NCBI GenBank assembly: GCA_963829355.1
Contig: CAWHHZ010000016.1
Location: forward strand, 62,001-126,000
DNA from: CAWHHZ01 sp963829355
GTDB taxonomy: Bacteria > Acidobacteriota > Thermoanaerobaculia > Gp7-AA8 > JAHWKK01
Direction of reading: 5' to 3'
Length of the DNA stretch: 64,000 nucleotides
Part shown: positions 1 to 8,271 of the stretch, in pieces
Numbering within the stretch: the stretch's first letter is position 1
How the letters are laid out: each line of letters starts with the position of its first letter
Position numbers and translations under genes: made by a program
The notes under the pieces: model-generated
What the model was told of the DNA's origin: nothing
Database searches by the model: none
What the model saw: the letters and a program-made list of their open reading frames with translations, nothing else

Positions 1-881
1 TCCAGATACTGTGGCATCTTCCTCAGATCATTGTCGATCCAGCCGATGAGCTTGAGGTTTACCATCAACTGGTCGAGCGGCGTGTTTCCGACACGCTCAC
101 CAATTCCGATCGCACAGCCGTGTACACGGTCCGCTCCCGCCTCGAGGGCCGCAATCGTGTTGATGACGCCAAGCCCGCGGTCGGAATGCCCGTGCCAGTC
201 TACCCCTACCTCCGGATTGACCCGCTCCACGATCCCTCTGACGAAACGAACCAGATTGCGGGCGCCCCACGGCGTGGCGTGCCCGACCGTATCGCAGACG
301 CAGACGCGTGTGGCACCCGCTTCGATCGCCGCGGTGTAGAGCTTCTCGATATCCGACGGCTTCGCGCGGATCGTGTCCTCGGTCACCATCATCACAGGGA
401 GATTCTCTGCAACGGCGAACTTCACTGCCTTCACCGTCGTGTCAATCAACCAGTCGATGTCCCACTCCTCCGCATACTGGCGGATGGGGGACGAACCGAT
501 GAAAGTGCACGCCTCGATCGGAATGCCAATCTCCTGGGAGATCTCGGCGATCGGGCGGATGTCATTGACGTGTGTCCGGGCGGCGCAATTTGCACGGATG
601 GCGAGCTTGGAATCGCGGATCTCCGCTGCGAGACGCCGGACGGTCTTCTGCACATGCGGCCCGGCGCCGGGGAGCCCGATATCAGCAGTGTCGATCCCGA
701 GATCATTCATGAGATGAAGGATCCGGATCTTCTCGTCGATCGACGGATCTTTGACCGACGGGGACTGAAGACCGTCCCGCAGAGTCTCGTCGTCGAACTC
801 GATCTTTCGATCGTGCGGCCTCGACGGCTGCTCCCCGGCGACATTCCAGTCGTAGATCAGATCGTGTTCGTTCATCTCCAT
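1..881 (-). CDS. 2-isopropylmalate synthase family protein (LeuA-like), 3' end outside window
   Basis: This is the first 293 codons of a DRE-TIM metallolyase; the C-terminal part lies beyond the left edge. Near residue 30 the reading frame shows DETLRDGLQ, the family's catalytic and metal-binding start. Further on come the HGH metal ligands in DWHGHSDRGLG and the motif GIGERVGNTPL, both typical of enzymes that condense acetyl-CoA with a 2-oxo acid. 2-Isopropylmalate synthase in leucine synthesis is the best match. Homocitrate or citramalate synthase cannot be excluded without the missing C-terminal regulatory domain. The ATG at 879-881 follows a GGGAGG ribosome site. A second in-frame ATG lies two codons downstream. 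Coordinates were read by translating the minus strand. Confidence 0.85.
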   Translation of the reverse strand, partial: MEMNEHDLIYDWNVAGEQPSRPHDRKIEFDDETLRDGLQSPSVKDPSIDEKIRILHLMNDLGIDTADIGLPGAGPHVQKTVRRLAAEIRDSKLAIRANCAARTHVNDIRPIAEISQEIGIPIEACTFIGSSPIRQYAEEWDIDWLIDTTVKAVKFAVAENLPVMMVTEDTIRAKPSDIEKLYTAAIEAGATRVCVCDTVGHATPWGARNLVRFVRGIVERVNPEVGVDWHGHSDRGLGVINTIAALEAGADRVHGCAIGIGERVGNTPLDQLMVNLKLIGWIDNDLRKMPQYL

Positions 882-1006
882 CGCGCCTCCCTCTCGGCGG
901 GCTGATCGTTCAATGCTCTCCGTCAGCAAATACCATCGTAACGGAATTCCAGTTTCGGAGGCCCTGAGGCGCTGGCGCTGAACATACTCCCGCATGTCAT
1001 CCTGAG

Positions 1007-1300
1007 AGGCTGTGAAAAAATCCAGCGTGCCCTGCGCTGGTGGTGCTTACGGTTCGAGCTCAAGGAATGAGGAGGAGTCGCGGTGGTTCCTCGGTGACGA
1101 CGAGTGATCCTTCGGCTCGCTCAGGACAGGCGCGGAGATCGGGCCGTAACCACCACCAGCCCAAAGGGTTACGGGCAGGGCGTCGCCGATCGCGTTGTCG
1201 CAGTTCCTTTCCGATGAACCACATCGCTGCGTCACTGCTTCGCGCGCTCGAGACGTCGCCGCGCCCGTAACGCAGGGTACGCTGGATTCTTTCACAGCCT
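1007..1300. mobile_element. MITE-like element, family 1, copy 1 (294 bp)
   Basis: The ends are inverted repeats of about 30 bp, starting AGGCTGTGAAAAAATCC on the left and reading the same inward on the right with two or three mismatches. A 5-bp direct repeat CTGAG flanks it (1002-1006 and 1301-1305). It sits inside a REP-like repeat whose two halves lie on either side. A near-identical copy in inverted orientation is at 45020-45288. It has no coding capacity that I believe, so it would need a transposase supplied elsewhere. Relative to the other copy it carries a precise 23-bp extra segment at 1108-1130 that itself reads as a REP core. Confidence 0.85.
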
Positions 1301-1418
1301 CTGAGCCGCCGGATCCCGCGAAGCGGGAGAAGGACGGTCGAAGGATCGCGTGGCCTCATACTCGCAATTCACTCCTGGTCATGCCGCACGCGATCCTTCG
1401 CTGCGCTCAGGATGACGA
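1301..1418. repeat. REP-like composite element, type A, split by the MITE
   Basis: The left end (TCATCCTGAG at 997-1006) is separated from the rest by the inserted MITE. The remainder runs through GGACGGTCGAAGGATCGCG and ends with an inverted arm GCGATCCTTCGCTGCGCTCA then GGATGAC. The right arm overlaps the 3' end of the neighbouring HIT gene and provides its stop codon. The last 37 bases are identical to those at 28471-28507. Confidence 0.85.
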
Positions 1419-1832
1419 GCGGGGCTCACTGACACAGTGGGCGCGCAGCGCTTCCAGCCAGCCGGCCACCTCCTCGGTCGAGACCTCGACGCGGACGGTT
1501 CGTGCGAGCATCGCGTCGACCTCGGCTCGACTGATGTCCCGCGAGACCGGATAGAGATGGATATGAAGATGGGGAACTGCGAGACCCAGCTTCACAGCCA
1601 GAACCTTGTCGGCACCGAACAGATCGATCAGCGCCTGCTCCGCAACGCGATAGAGATCGAAGAACAGACGTGCATCCTCGACGGACAGATCGGAAATGTT
1701 CTCGACGTGAGCGCGAGCCGTCAGGACCGTGTGCCCTTCGCAGGCAAACTCGTCCGACAACCGCGCAGTCGCCACTTCGTTCTCCGCAAAGTTCGAGGGA
1801 AGATCTCCGCAGAGCGCGCAATCAGTCTCCAT
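1407..1832 (-). CDS. HIT family (histidine triad) hydrolase
   Basis: A small cytoplasmic nucleotide-binding hydrolase or transferase. The histidine triad HLHIHLYP lies near residues 88-95 and supplies the catalytic histidine. An N-terminal CALC pair resembles the zinc-binding Cys pair seen in some HIT proteins. Known family reactions are hydrolysis of AMP or ADP conjugates; the substrate here cannot be told. ATG at 1832 and GTG at 1835 are both possible starts. The final residues Ser-Ser-stop are read from the REP-like repeat at 1407-1418, so the C-terminal tail seems to have been set by the repeat. The chemoreceptor gene lies immediately upstream on the same strand. Confidence 0.85.
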   Translation of the reverse strand: METDCALCGDLPSNFAENEVATARLSDEFACEGHTVLTARAHVENISDLSVEDARLFFDLYRVAEQALIDLFGADKVLAVKLGLAVPHLHIHLYPVSRDISRAEVDAMLARTVRVEVSTEEVAGWLEALRAHCVSEPRSSS

Positions 1833-1853
1833 CACCTCATCGTACGACAGTTC

Positions 1854-4401
1854 TCACCGTGCAATCCGTCGCAGCGTGCGAACGGGTCCTCCGCCGCTTT
1901 CGATCAAACGCGGCTTTGAGTCTCCATGCAGACGAAATCTCGCGAACTCCCGGTCGAAATCCTGGCCGCTTCTCGTAATCTCGTCGATCATTCCGGTGAA
2001 GTCCCGAGCGATCTCGTCGGTCTGCCGCGCAAACTCTTTCAATCGGTCTGCCGCCGATGCGATCTCGTCGGAATGGTTCACCTGCATTCGCAGGCGCTCC
2101 AGGATCCGCTCTTCTCCCCCGGCGATCTTCTCCATCGCCTTGGTGATTCCGCCAGCGGTCGTGATCTGCTCCTCGGTGGCACGGCGGACCTGGTCTGCAA
2201 TGTCCCTGACCCGCTCTGCCTCCCGCGAGAGGAGTCTCGTCGAGCTCGCCTGCTCGCGCGTCGCGCTGGAGATGGCAGCGATGTCGTCAGAGATTCCCGA
2301 TGCGATCTTCAGCAGATGGCGACTCGCATTCGCATGTTGTTCGAGAGCGGTTGCGACCTGTCCGGACATCTCCGAGGACCGCTGCGCGTTCTCGCCAATC
2401 TCGGTCAGTGCCGTGGAAGCCTTCTCTGCCAGCGTGACACTGTTCTCAACCTCACCGAGTCCGGTTTTCATCGCAACGACTGCCGCGTCGGTCGCTGGCG
2501 CGATGACCCGGATGATCTTGTGGATATCGCCGGTCGACTGCCGCGTACGGTCCGCCAGATGGCGAATCTCTTCGGCGACCACGGAGAATCCCATGTCACG
2601 GTCCCCTGCCTGCGCCGCAATGATCGAAGCATTGAGAGACAGAAGGTTCGTATTCTCCGCGAGCTCCTCGATGACCTTGACGACCAGGTTGATCTCCCCA
2701 ATGTTCTTCTGGAGATCCGCGAGAAGCTGCGACGTCTTGCGCGAGGCGTCCCGCGCCTGTTCGATCCCGCGCACAGTCTGCAGAACGGCCTCCGTACCCG
2801 AGCTCGCGACCTCGCGAACCCTCTGGGACATCTCCGCCGTATCGCGCGTCGACTGGCGGAACTGCTCCACCGTGGAATCCATCTCGGAGACGTAGGTGAG
2901 AACCTCCTCTCCCACACCCGCAAGAACTTCGGCCCGCCTGCTCGTCTCACTTGCAGAGGCATCGATCTGGAGCACTGACGAGGTCGTCGATTCCACAGAC
3001 TCGAAAAGTGTCTCCATACTTCCCGCGACCTGTTCGACGGAAGCCTGGAGCTCAACCGCACGCGCCGAGCTGTCCCGCGTCAGATCGCCTGTCTCCTCGG
3101 CGTCCTTCATGATCAGGCCCGCAGCGTCCCGGACTTCGGAGACCGCGCTGGCCGTGCTCTCGGTGAGCTGGCGCTGCGCACTCGCCTGCGAACCGAGTGA
3201 CTTCGTTCCTCCCTCGAGCACACGCACACCGCGCGTAATCGCAGCGCCGCTGCCGCCAACCGTCGACAGGAGACGGTGGAGGTTCTCACGAGTATCGAAC
3301 ATCGTCCGGGAAAGCAGACCGACTTCATCGTCCGAGTAGACGGACCCGATTGCCGTGAAGTCTCCCTGCGACATCCGCTCGGAGACAGCAATCATCTCGT
3401 TGACTGGTGAGGTGAGATCCTCCCCCAGAAACCAGGTCGCAGCGAGGAACATCAACGCCGTAAAGAGCGCGACGATCGCTGCATAAAACTCGATCTCGCG
3501 GGCGAGCCCGATCGATTCGATCGGCATCGACATGGCGATGATCGATCCCCCGGCTTCTGCGAATCGAAGGGCGTGAGGACTTTCGATTTCCATACTGTCG
3601 CCGCTGCCGATCGCGACAATCGCTGCAATCTCTGCGGAGTCGAGCTCGTCACCCCCAACCACTGTACCCGACTCCGGATCGATCACGTGGAGGCCGAACG
3701 AACCGGGAACCAACCGCTTCGCCGCGATGAGTCTCACCGGCGAAAAGTCCTCACCAATCGTCGAGAGAACCTGTGGCCATTGATCATTGACGCTCTCGAT
3801 CGTCTCCCGTTCGAGGGTCGCGGAAACGCGTGCAGACACGAGCTGCACCATGGCACCAGTCGAGACAAAGAAGAATCCGGCAAACACCATCGCGATCTTG
3901 ATGCGAAAAGAAAAGCGCGGGCCGCGGTAATGGATGCCCGGAAATGTCGCTGACATGAGTGAGCAGGATTTTCTTGCCTGCCCAGTAGCTCCACGCCATC
4001 GCAATCGTGGCAACGATCAGCGATGACTCTACGAAGAAAGATGTGCCGTGGAGACTCGAAGTCGTTGCAAATCCGATGATCGCGGAGAGCACCACTCCAA
4101 ACCCGGGCCAGAAGAGCATGGCGCCCCTCACGGTGCCGAGCAGGCATCGGGAAACAGCTCCCGAAACGTCTTCATCGGAGGTCCCCGCTATTGCATCGTC
4201 TACTCCGTGACTCAGTCTCGTCAGCCATCGCCAGAACAGCACAACGGCTGGCAGATACGACGCTGCACCGATCCCGGTCACGGCGAGCCATCTCTCATCG
4301 GTCATCTGGACGACCTGAGAAAGGAAGAGAAGCGCCAGCGGCCCGCCGATCAGAAGTGGGGGCAGGATCATCCAGGCCGGGTATCTGCGTGAAAAGCTCA
4401 T
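1854..4401 (-). CDS. Methyl-accepting chemotaxis-like sensory protein, broken by one frameshift
   Basis: Two overlapping frames make one protein. The N-terminal frame (ATG at 4401, GAGG ribosome site) encodes about 150 residues with several membrane helices. The second frame, down to 1854, carries two more helices, a HAMP-like stretch and a long coiled-coil signalling domain. The hairpin tip reads ENTNLLSLNASIIAAQAG...GFSVVAEEIRHLADRT, matching the MCP consensus. The frames join near 3936-3941, where one extra base in GGGCATCC separates ISG from IHYRGPRF. Downstream of that point the first frame becomes meaningless. Either the gene is inactivated or the base is an error; an internal ATG at 3955 could also start a shorter receptor. 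There are no che genes nearby. It may signal to a non-motility system. Confidence 0.75.
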
Positions 4402-4580
4402 GTCGGTTCCTCAGCCTCGCCGATCCGGTTGCCGCCTTGCGAAAGCCGGTCGCACAGTGGACTCCGACATCACCTTGCCCGGACCGCTTCCGCCCCATCG
4501 TGATTCCAGTCACCTCGTCTGGTGACAGATGGCGCATATGCACCATGACTGGTTGTTTGGCCCCGATTCTTGGCTGAAAT

Positions 4581-4709
4581 GTCATCCTGAGCGCCAGCGA
4601 AGGATCGCGTACGTCCTACTTTCCGCCCTGACTGTCGAGTACTTTCCGTCCCGACTGTCGGCAAAGTTCGCGATCCTTCGACCACCCCTTCGGCTTCGCT
4701 CAGGATCAG
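4581..4709. repeat. REP-like composite element, type A
   Basis: The left arm GTCATCCTGAGC...GCGAAGGATCGCG and an inverted right arm GCGATCCTTCGACC...CTCAGGATC surround an inner segment with GTC-rich dyads. Closely related copies are at 15724, 24674, 51040 and 55440. Confidence 0.85.
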
Positions 4710-4782
4710 ACCTGCCCACGCTTCGCAGGCTCCGGCGGCCTCTAATGAACCACTTCGGATCCCCTTCAAAACACGGCGCCAG

Positions 4783-4939
4783 GTCATCCCGAGCGGAGCG
4801 GAGGGATCTCCCAACCTGCGCACAGTGCTGCCAAGGGCCACAGGGGTGGTGAGCCAGGAGCTTCTCCCAGAGCGTTACCGCGTACGTAACCTGGGAGATC
4901 CCTCCACTCGCTTCGCTCGGTCGGGCCTCTCAGGATGAC
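4783..4939. repeat. REP-like composite element, GGGATCTCCC variant
   Basis: A second inverted pair starts GTCATCCCGAGCGGAGCGGA, then GGGATCTCCC. It ends with the complementary GGGAGATCCCTCC and CTCAGGATGAC arms. It fills the gap between the chemoreceptor and crotonase genes together with the previous element. I see no gene in 4402-4958. Confidence 0.8.
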
Positions 4940-4958
4940 TCTGCTTCATGCGTCGAGG

Positions 4959-5750
4959 CTATTTGTTCTTGAACTCCGCCTTCCGCTTTTCGAGAAACGC
5001 GCTCATCCCTTCCTTCATGTCTTCCGACGCGGCGAGCAGACCGAACAGCGTCGCCTCGAGGAACTGCCCTTCCTCGAATGGCATCTCCGATCCACTCATG
5101 ACCGCCTCGATCGCGGCGCGCACGGCGAGTGGTCCGCGTGACATGATCGTGCGGGCCATCTTCTCTGCTTCATTCATCAGTTCGTCGTGCGGAACGACCT
5201 TGTTGACCAGCCCGATCCGTGCGGCTTCCTCCGCCTGGATACGATCCCCGGTCAGGATCAGCTCGAGCGCTTTCGCCTTGCCGAGCAGCCGCGCCATCCG
5301 CTGCGTGCCCCCGTAGCCCGGAATGATCCCGAGCGTGACCTCCGGCAGGCCGATCTGCGCCTTGTCCGAGGCGATGCGGATCTGACAGGCGAGGGCGAGC
5401 TCGCAACCGCCGCCGAGCGCGAATCCGTTGATCGCGGCGATCACGGCTTTCGGGAACCGCTCGATCCGGGACAATATCTGTTGTCCACGCTCGGACGTTT
5501 CCTTCCCCGTAAACGGATTCTTCTGAGCGAGCTCGTTGATGTCGGCTCCGGCGACGAACGCCTTCTCTCCCCCACCGGTCACGATGACGGCTTTGACGGT
5601 GTCGTCGGTACGCGCCTCGTCGAATACCTTTCCGATCTCCTCGACGGTCTGCGCATTCAGCGCATTCAGTACCTTCGGACGGTCGATCGAGACGATGAGG
5701 ATGCCGTCCCTGTTCTCGGTCTTGACGTTCTCGAGATTCTCGTAGGGCAT
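4959..5750 (-). CDS. Enoyl-CoA hydratase (crotonase family)
   Basis: A 263-residue crotonase of normal length that hydrates 2-enoyl-CoA, probably short chain. The oxyanion-hole sequence NGFALGGGCELAL holds the first catalytic Glu (residue 117). LPEVTLGIIPGYGGTQR holds the second (Glu137), so both acid/base residues of hydratases are present. AGADINEL is the usual CoA-pocket motif. It lies three bases downstream of the 3-hydroxyacyl-CoA dehydrogenase gene and must be cotranscribed with it. The pair resembles crt-hbd and would interconvert crotonyl-, 3-hydroxybutyryl- and acetoacetyl-CoA in fatty-acid or butyrate-type metabolism. Confidence 0.92.
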   Translation of the reverse strand: MPYENLENVKTENRDGILIVSIDRPKVLNALNAQTVEEIGKVFDEARTDDTVKAVIVTGGGEKAFVAGADINELAQKNPFTGKETSERGQQILSRIERFPKAVIAAINGFALGGGCELALACQIRIASDKAQIGLPEVTLGIIPGYGGTQRMARLLGKAKALELILTGDRIQAEEAARIGLVNKVVPHDELMNEAEKMARTIMSRGPLAVRAAIEAVMSGSEMPFEEGQFLEATLFGLLAASEDMKEGMSAFLEKRKAEFKNK

Positions 5751-5753
5751 TCG

Positions 5754-6638
5754 TTACTCCTTGTCCATCGCGACCGGTTTGTCGCCCGAATAGTCATAGA
5801 ACCCGGCGCCACTCTTCCGGCCGTGACGACCGGCGAGCACCATCTTCCTGAGAAGCGGCGGCGACGCGAACCTCTTCTCGTGGTACTCCTCGAACATGAC
5901 TTTGGTGATGTAGTAGGTCGTGTCGAGACCGACGAAGTCGAGCAGCGTGAACGGACCCATCGGGTACCCGCACCCGAGCACCATCGATTTGTCGATGTCC
6001 TCGATCGATCCGACTCCCTCCTCGTACGCGCGAATGGCGTCGAGCAGATAAGGCACGAGCAACCGATTGACGATGAACCCCGAGTTGTCCCGCGCCGCGA
6101 CGGCCTGCTTCCCGAGCGACTCGGCGAAGCGGAACGCGCGGTCGAAACTCTCATCCGAGGTGACCACGGTTCGAACGACCTCGACGAGCTTCATCATCGG
6201 CACCGGGTTGAAGAAATGAAGTCCAACGAACTTCTCCGGGCGCGAGGTTGCCATCGCGACCTCGGTGATCGTCAGCGATGACGTATTCGATGCGAAGATC
6301 GCATCCTTCTTCACGATCGTGTCGAGCGCCTTGAACGTCGACTGCTTGATCTCGGAGTTCTCGATGATCGCCTCGATGATGATGTCGCACTCGGCGAGAT
6401 CCTGGTGCGTCGTGGTTCCCTTGAGGCGCGACAGACACGCGTCACGGTCCTCGGAGGTCATCTTCCCCTTCTCGACGAATTTTCCGAGACTCTTCTCAAT
6501 CCCCGCAAACCCCTTGTCGATGAACTTCTGTTCGACCTCGGCGACCACCGTCTCGTACCCGGCCTGTGCAGCGGTCTGCGCGATTCCAGCGCCCATCAGT
6601 CCACAACCGAGAACGCCTACTTTTTTGATTTCTGACAT
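5754..6638 (-). CDS. hbd: 3-hydroxybutyryl-CoA dehydrogenase
   Basis: A 294-residue NAD-dependent 3-hydroxyacyl-CoA dehydrogenase. The N-terminal Rossmann loop is GCGLMGAGIAQ (residues 11-21). The catalytic His lies in LHFFNPVPMM (His141), and DNSGFIVNRLL precedes the C-terminal helical domain. Length and single-domain form fit Hbd/PaaH rather than a fused FadB. It oxidises 3-hydroxybutyryl-CoA or related CoA esters, and is followed directly by the enoyl-CoA hydratase, so two consecutive steps are encoded together. The start ATG at 6638 is preceded by an AAAGGAG-type site. Confidence 0.93.
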   Translation of the reverse strand: MSEIKKVGVLGCGLMGAGIAQTAAQAGYETVVAEVEQKFIDKGFAGIEKSLGKFVEKGKMTSEDRDACLSRLKGTTTHQDLAECDIIIEAIIENSEIKQSTFKALDTIVKKDAIFASNTSSLTITEVAMATSRPEKFVGLHFFNPVPMMKLVEVVRTVVTSDESFDRAFRFAESLGKQAVAARDNSGFIVNRLLVPYLLDAIRAYEEGVGSIEDIDKSMVLGCGYPMGPFTLLDFVGLDTTYYITKVMFEEYHEKRFASPPLLRKMVLAGRHGRKSGAGFYDYSGDKPVAMDKE

Positions 6639-6721
6639 CCTGTTTGGCTCCTTTCGATTCTTTCCGGCCGCATTGTATACAGTCGACGTCTTCCTTACAG
6701 CGCCGCGCAGGCGGCGCGACC

Positions 6722-6881
6722 CAACCTAGCCCAGTGGCGTGAGCCCTGGGACATTGAACCGCACAAGAACGCCCCAGCCCGCGCAGGCGGGCGACACCCT
6801 TCGTTGTCGTGTCGGCCGCCTACGCGGCCTGGGGATTTCTTGTGTGACGATTTCCCAGGGCTCACGCCCTGGGCTAGGTTG
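6722..6881. repeat. Large intergenic hairpin with AGCCCAGGGCGTGAGCCC-type arms
   Basis: The arms of about 48 bases run CAACCTAGCCCAG...GTGAGCCCTGGGA on the left and TCCCAGGGCTCACGCCC...CTAGGTTG on the right. Between them are further short dyads (GCCCGC/GCGGGC and GCCGCC/GGCGGC). It lies between two divergent transcription units and shares no arm with the REP elements elsewhere in the window, so it is a separate repeat family. I see no reading frame in 6639-6938. Confidence 0.8.
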
Positions 6882-6938
6882 TATCGGCCGCCCTCCGGCG
6901 GCCTGTGAGGAAGGCATCAAAAGAAGTACGATTCACCC

Positions 6939-7172
6939 ATGAGTGATCCGATCCCGACGTCGAAGGATGTCGTCGCGTACCTGAACCAGCGTTTCGAAGA
7001 GCTCGATCTTCCGTACCGTCTCGAGAATGTCGCGGTGCTCCCCTACGTCAATCCGATGTGGATGGCGAATTGGGATGTGCCGCAGCTCGTGGATGCTCCC
7101 GAGAAAGACGTGATCGAGAGAGAGCTGCGCGAGGCTCGCTGGAAGTTTCCGCAGGTCATGGATGAGTTCTGA
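6939..7172 (+). CDS. Small hypothetical protein upstream of fdhD
   Basis: A 77-residue acidic protein with no membrane segment and no motif I recognise. It is rich in Trp, Pro and charged residues (PMWMANWDVPQ; EKDVIERELREARWKFP). Its 3' end overlaps the fdhD start by 11 bases, so the two are translationally linked, which argues that it is a real gene. It could take part in formate dehydrogenase maturation, but that is only inferred from position. Confidence 0.6.
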   Translation: MSDPIPTSKDVVAYLNQRFEELDLPYRLENVAVLPYVNPMWMANWDVPQLVDAPEKDVIERELREARWKFPQVMDEF

Positions 7173-8028
7173 GAGGCAGCCGTACCCGGCACAGAAGTCC
7201 TCGGTCGGGACCGTGATACGACGGTTCGACGCCGTGGTCACTGATTCCGAGGATTCCGTCGCCGTCGAGGAGCCGCTCGAGATCCAGCTCGTGCTCCGGG
7301 ATGGCGACTTCAGCCTCTCGATCACGATGCGGACTCCCGGCGATGACGAGGATCTCGCGGCGGGGTTTCTGTTCACCGAGGGAATCATCGATCGCTCCGG
7401 ACAGATCATCGACATTTCGCTCTGTGCCCCCAACCAGTCCGGCTACCGCAACGTAGTCAAAGTCACGCTGGGGCCGAACGTCGAGATCGACAGGCAGCGC
7501 CTGACGAGACATGTTTACACGACCTCGAGCTGCGGAGTCTGCGGAAAGACCTCCATCGAGGCCGTTCGCGTTGCGAGCATTCATCCCCTCCCGGGCCTGG
7601 AGCCCCTCGTCCGGCCTGAAGTGATCGAGTCTCTGCCTGCGCGGCTGAGAGAGGCGCAGGAGGGCTTTGCGGAGACGGGCGGCGTCCACGCTGCCGCGCT
7701 GTTCGATCTCGAGGGACGGCTCGTCGACGTACGTGAAGACGTTGGCCGCCACAATGCCGTAGACAAGCTGATCGGAGCCGCGCTGCGGCGGAACGACGTG
7801 CCTCTGTCCCGTTTCATCGTGATGGTGAGCGGTCGCGCTGGCTTCGAGCTCGTTCAGAAGTCGGTCCGCGCGGGAGCTCCGATTATGGCAGCCGTCTCCG
7901 CCCCGACCAGTCTCGCGGTCGAGCTCGCGAAGGAGAACGGAATGACACTGATTGCCTTTCTCCGGGAGGGGCGGTTCAACTGCTATTCGGCACCCGAGAG
8001 GATAGAGAGCTCGAAGTTCAAAAGTTGA
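7162..8028 (+). CDS. fdhD: Formate dehydrogenase accessory sulfurtransferase FdhD
   Basis: FdhD passes sulfur from a cysteine desulfurase to the molybdenum cofactor of formate dehydrogenase. The 288-residue protein has normal length and shows the conserved loop SSCGVCGKTS with Cys124 and Cys127. It also has the family motifs EDVGRHNAVDKLIG and SGRAGFELVQK and the ending TLIAFLREGRFNCYS. No formate dehydrogenase or molybdopterin gene lies in the window, so its client enzyme is elsewhere. The last codons run into a short intergenic tandem array, giving the tail SSKFKS. Confidence 0.95.
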   Translation: MSSERQPYPAQKSSVGTVIRRFDAVVTDSEDSVAVEEPLEIQLVLRDGDFSLSITMRTPGDDEDLAAGFLFTEGIIDRSGQIIDISLCAPNQSGYRNVVKVTLGPNVEIDRQRLTRHVYTTSSCGVCGKTSIEAVRVASIHPLPGLEPLVRPEVIESLPARLREAQEGFAETGGVHAAALFDLEGRLVDVREDVGRHNAVDKLIGAALRRNDVPLSRFIVMVSGRAGFELVQKSVRAGAPIMAAVSAPTSLAVELAKENGMTLIAFLREGRFNCYSAPERIESSKFKS

Positions 8029-8041
8029 AAGTTTAAAACGA

Positions 8042-8190
8042 CAATTGTGGAGTGACGTAGTGAACTGTGTGGACAGAAACATGGACTAAAACGTGGACAA
8101 CAGGAGTGGACGAGATGCGCAGGCTCCGTCCACGCTTCTGTCCACGCTTTTGTCCACACAGTCCACGGCCGTCCACCCCGTCCACCGTCT
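8042..8190. repeat. GTGGAC/GTCCAC hexamer array 1
   Basis: The left arm has three GTGGAC units plus one ATGGAC. The right arm has six GTCCAC units, mostly with 3- or 6-base spacers such as GCTTCT. Outside it lie shorter complementary arms (CAAAAGTTGAAAG at 8015-8030 and CAACTTTGAAAC at 8186-8200). One exact TTGTCCACA lies at 8150-8158. The array sits directly before a TTG-started exported thioredoxin-fold gene. Confidence 0.8.
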
Positions 8191-8271
8191 CAACTTTGAA
8201 ACTCTGAACTCGCCTTCATGGAATCGCCCGGCGGAGCAACGCCGTTTCACCTGGTCAGAAAGGGAAATCCA

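Noticed and set aside
1040..1359. Several open frames of 76-99 codons on both strands
   Set aside because: They lie wholly inside the MITE-like element, recur in its other copy, and have no ribosome site or protein-like composition.
3784..3936. C-terminal 50 codons of the first MCP frame
   Set aside because: After the frame break the sequence is an out-of-frame reading of the conserved membrane segment, not a real tail.
4295..4585. Minus-strand frame beginning in a REP
   Set aside because: It starts inside a repeat arm and runs antisense to nothing conserved; the sequence has no recognisable protein character.
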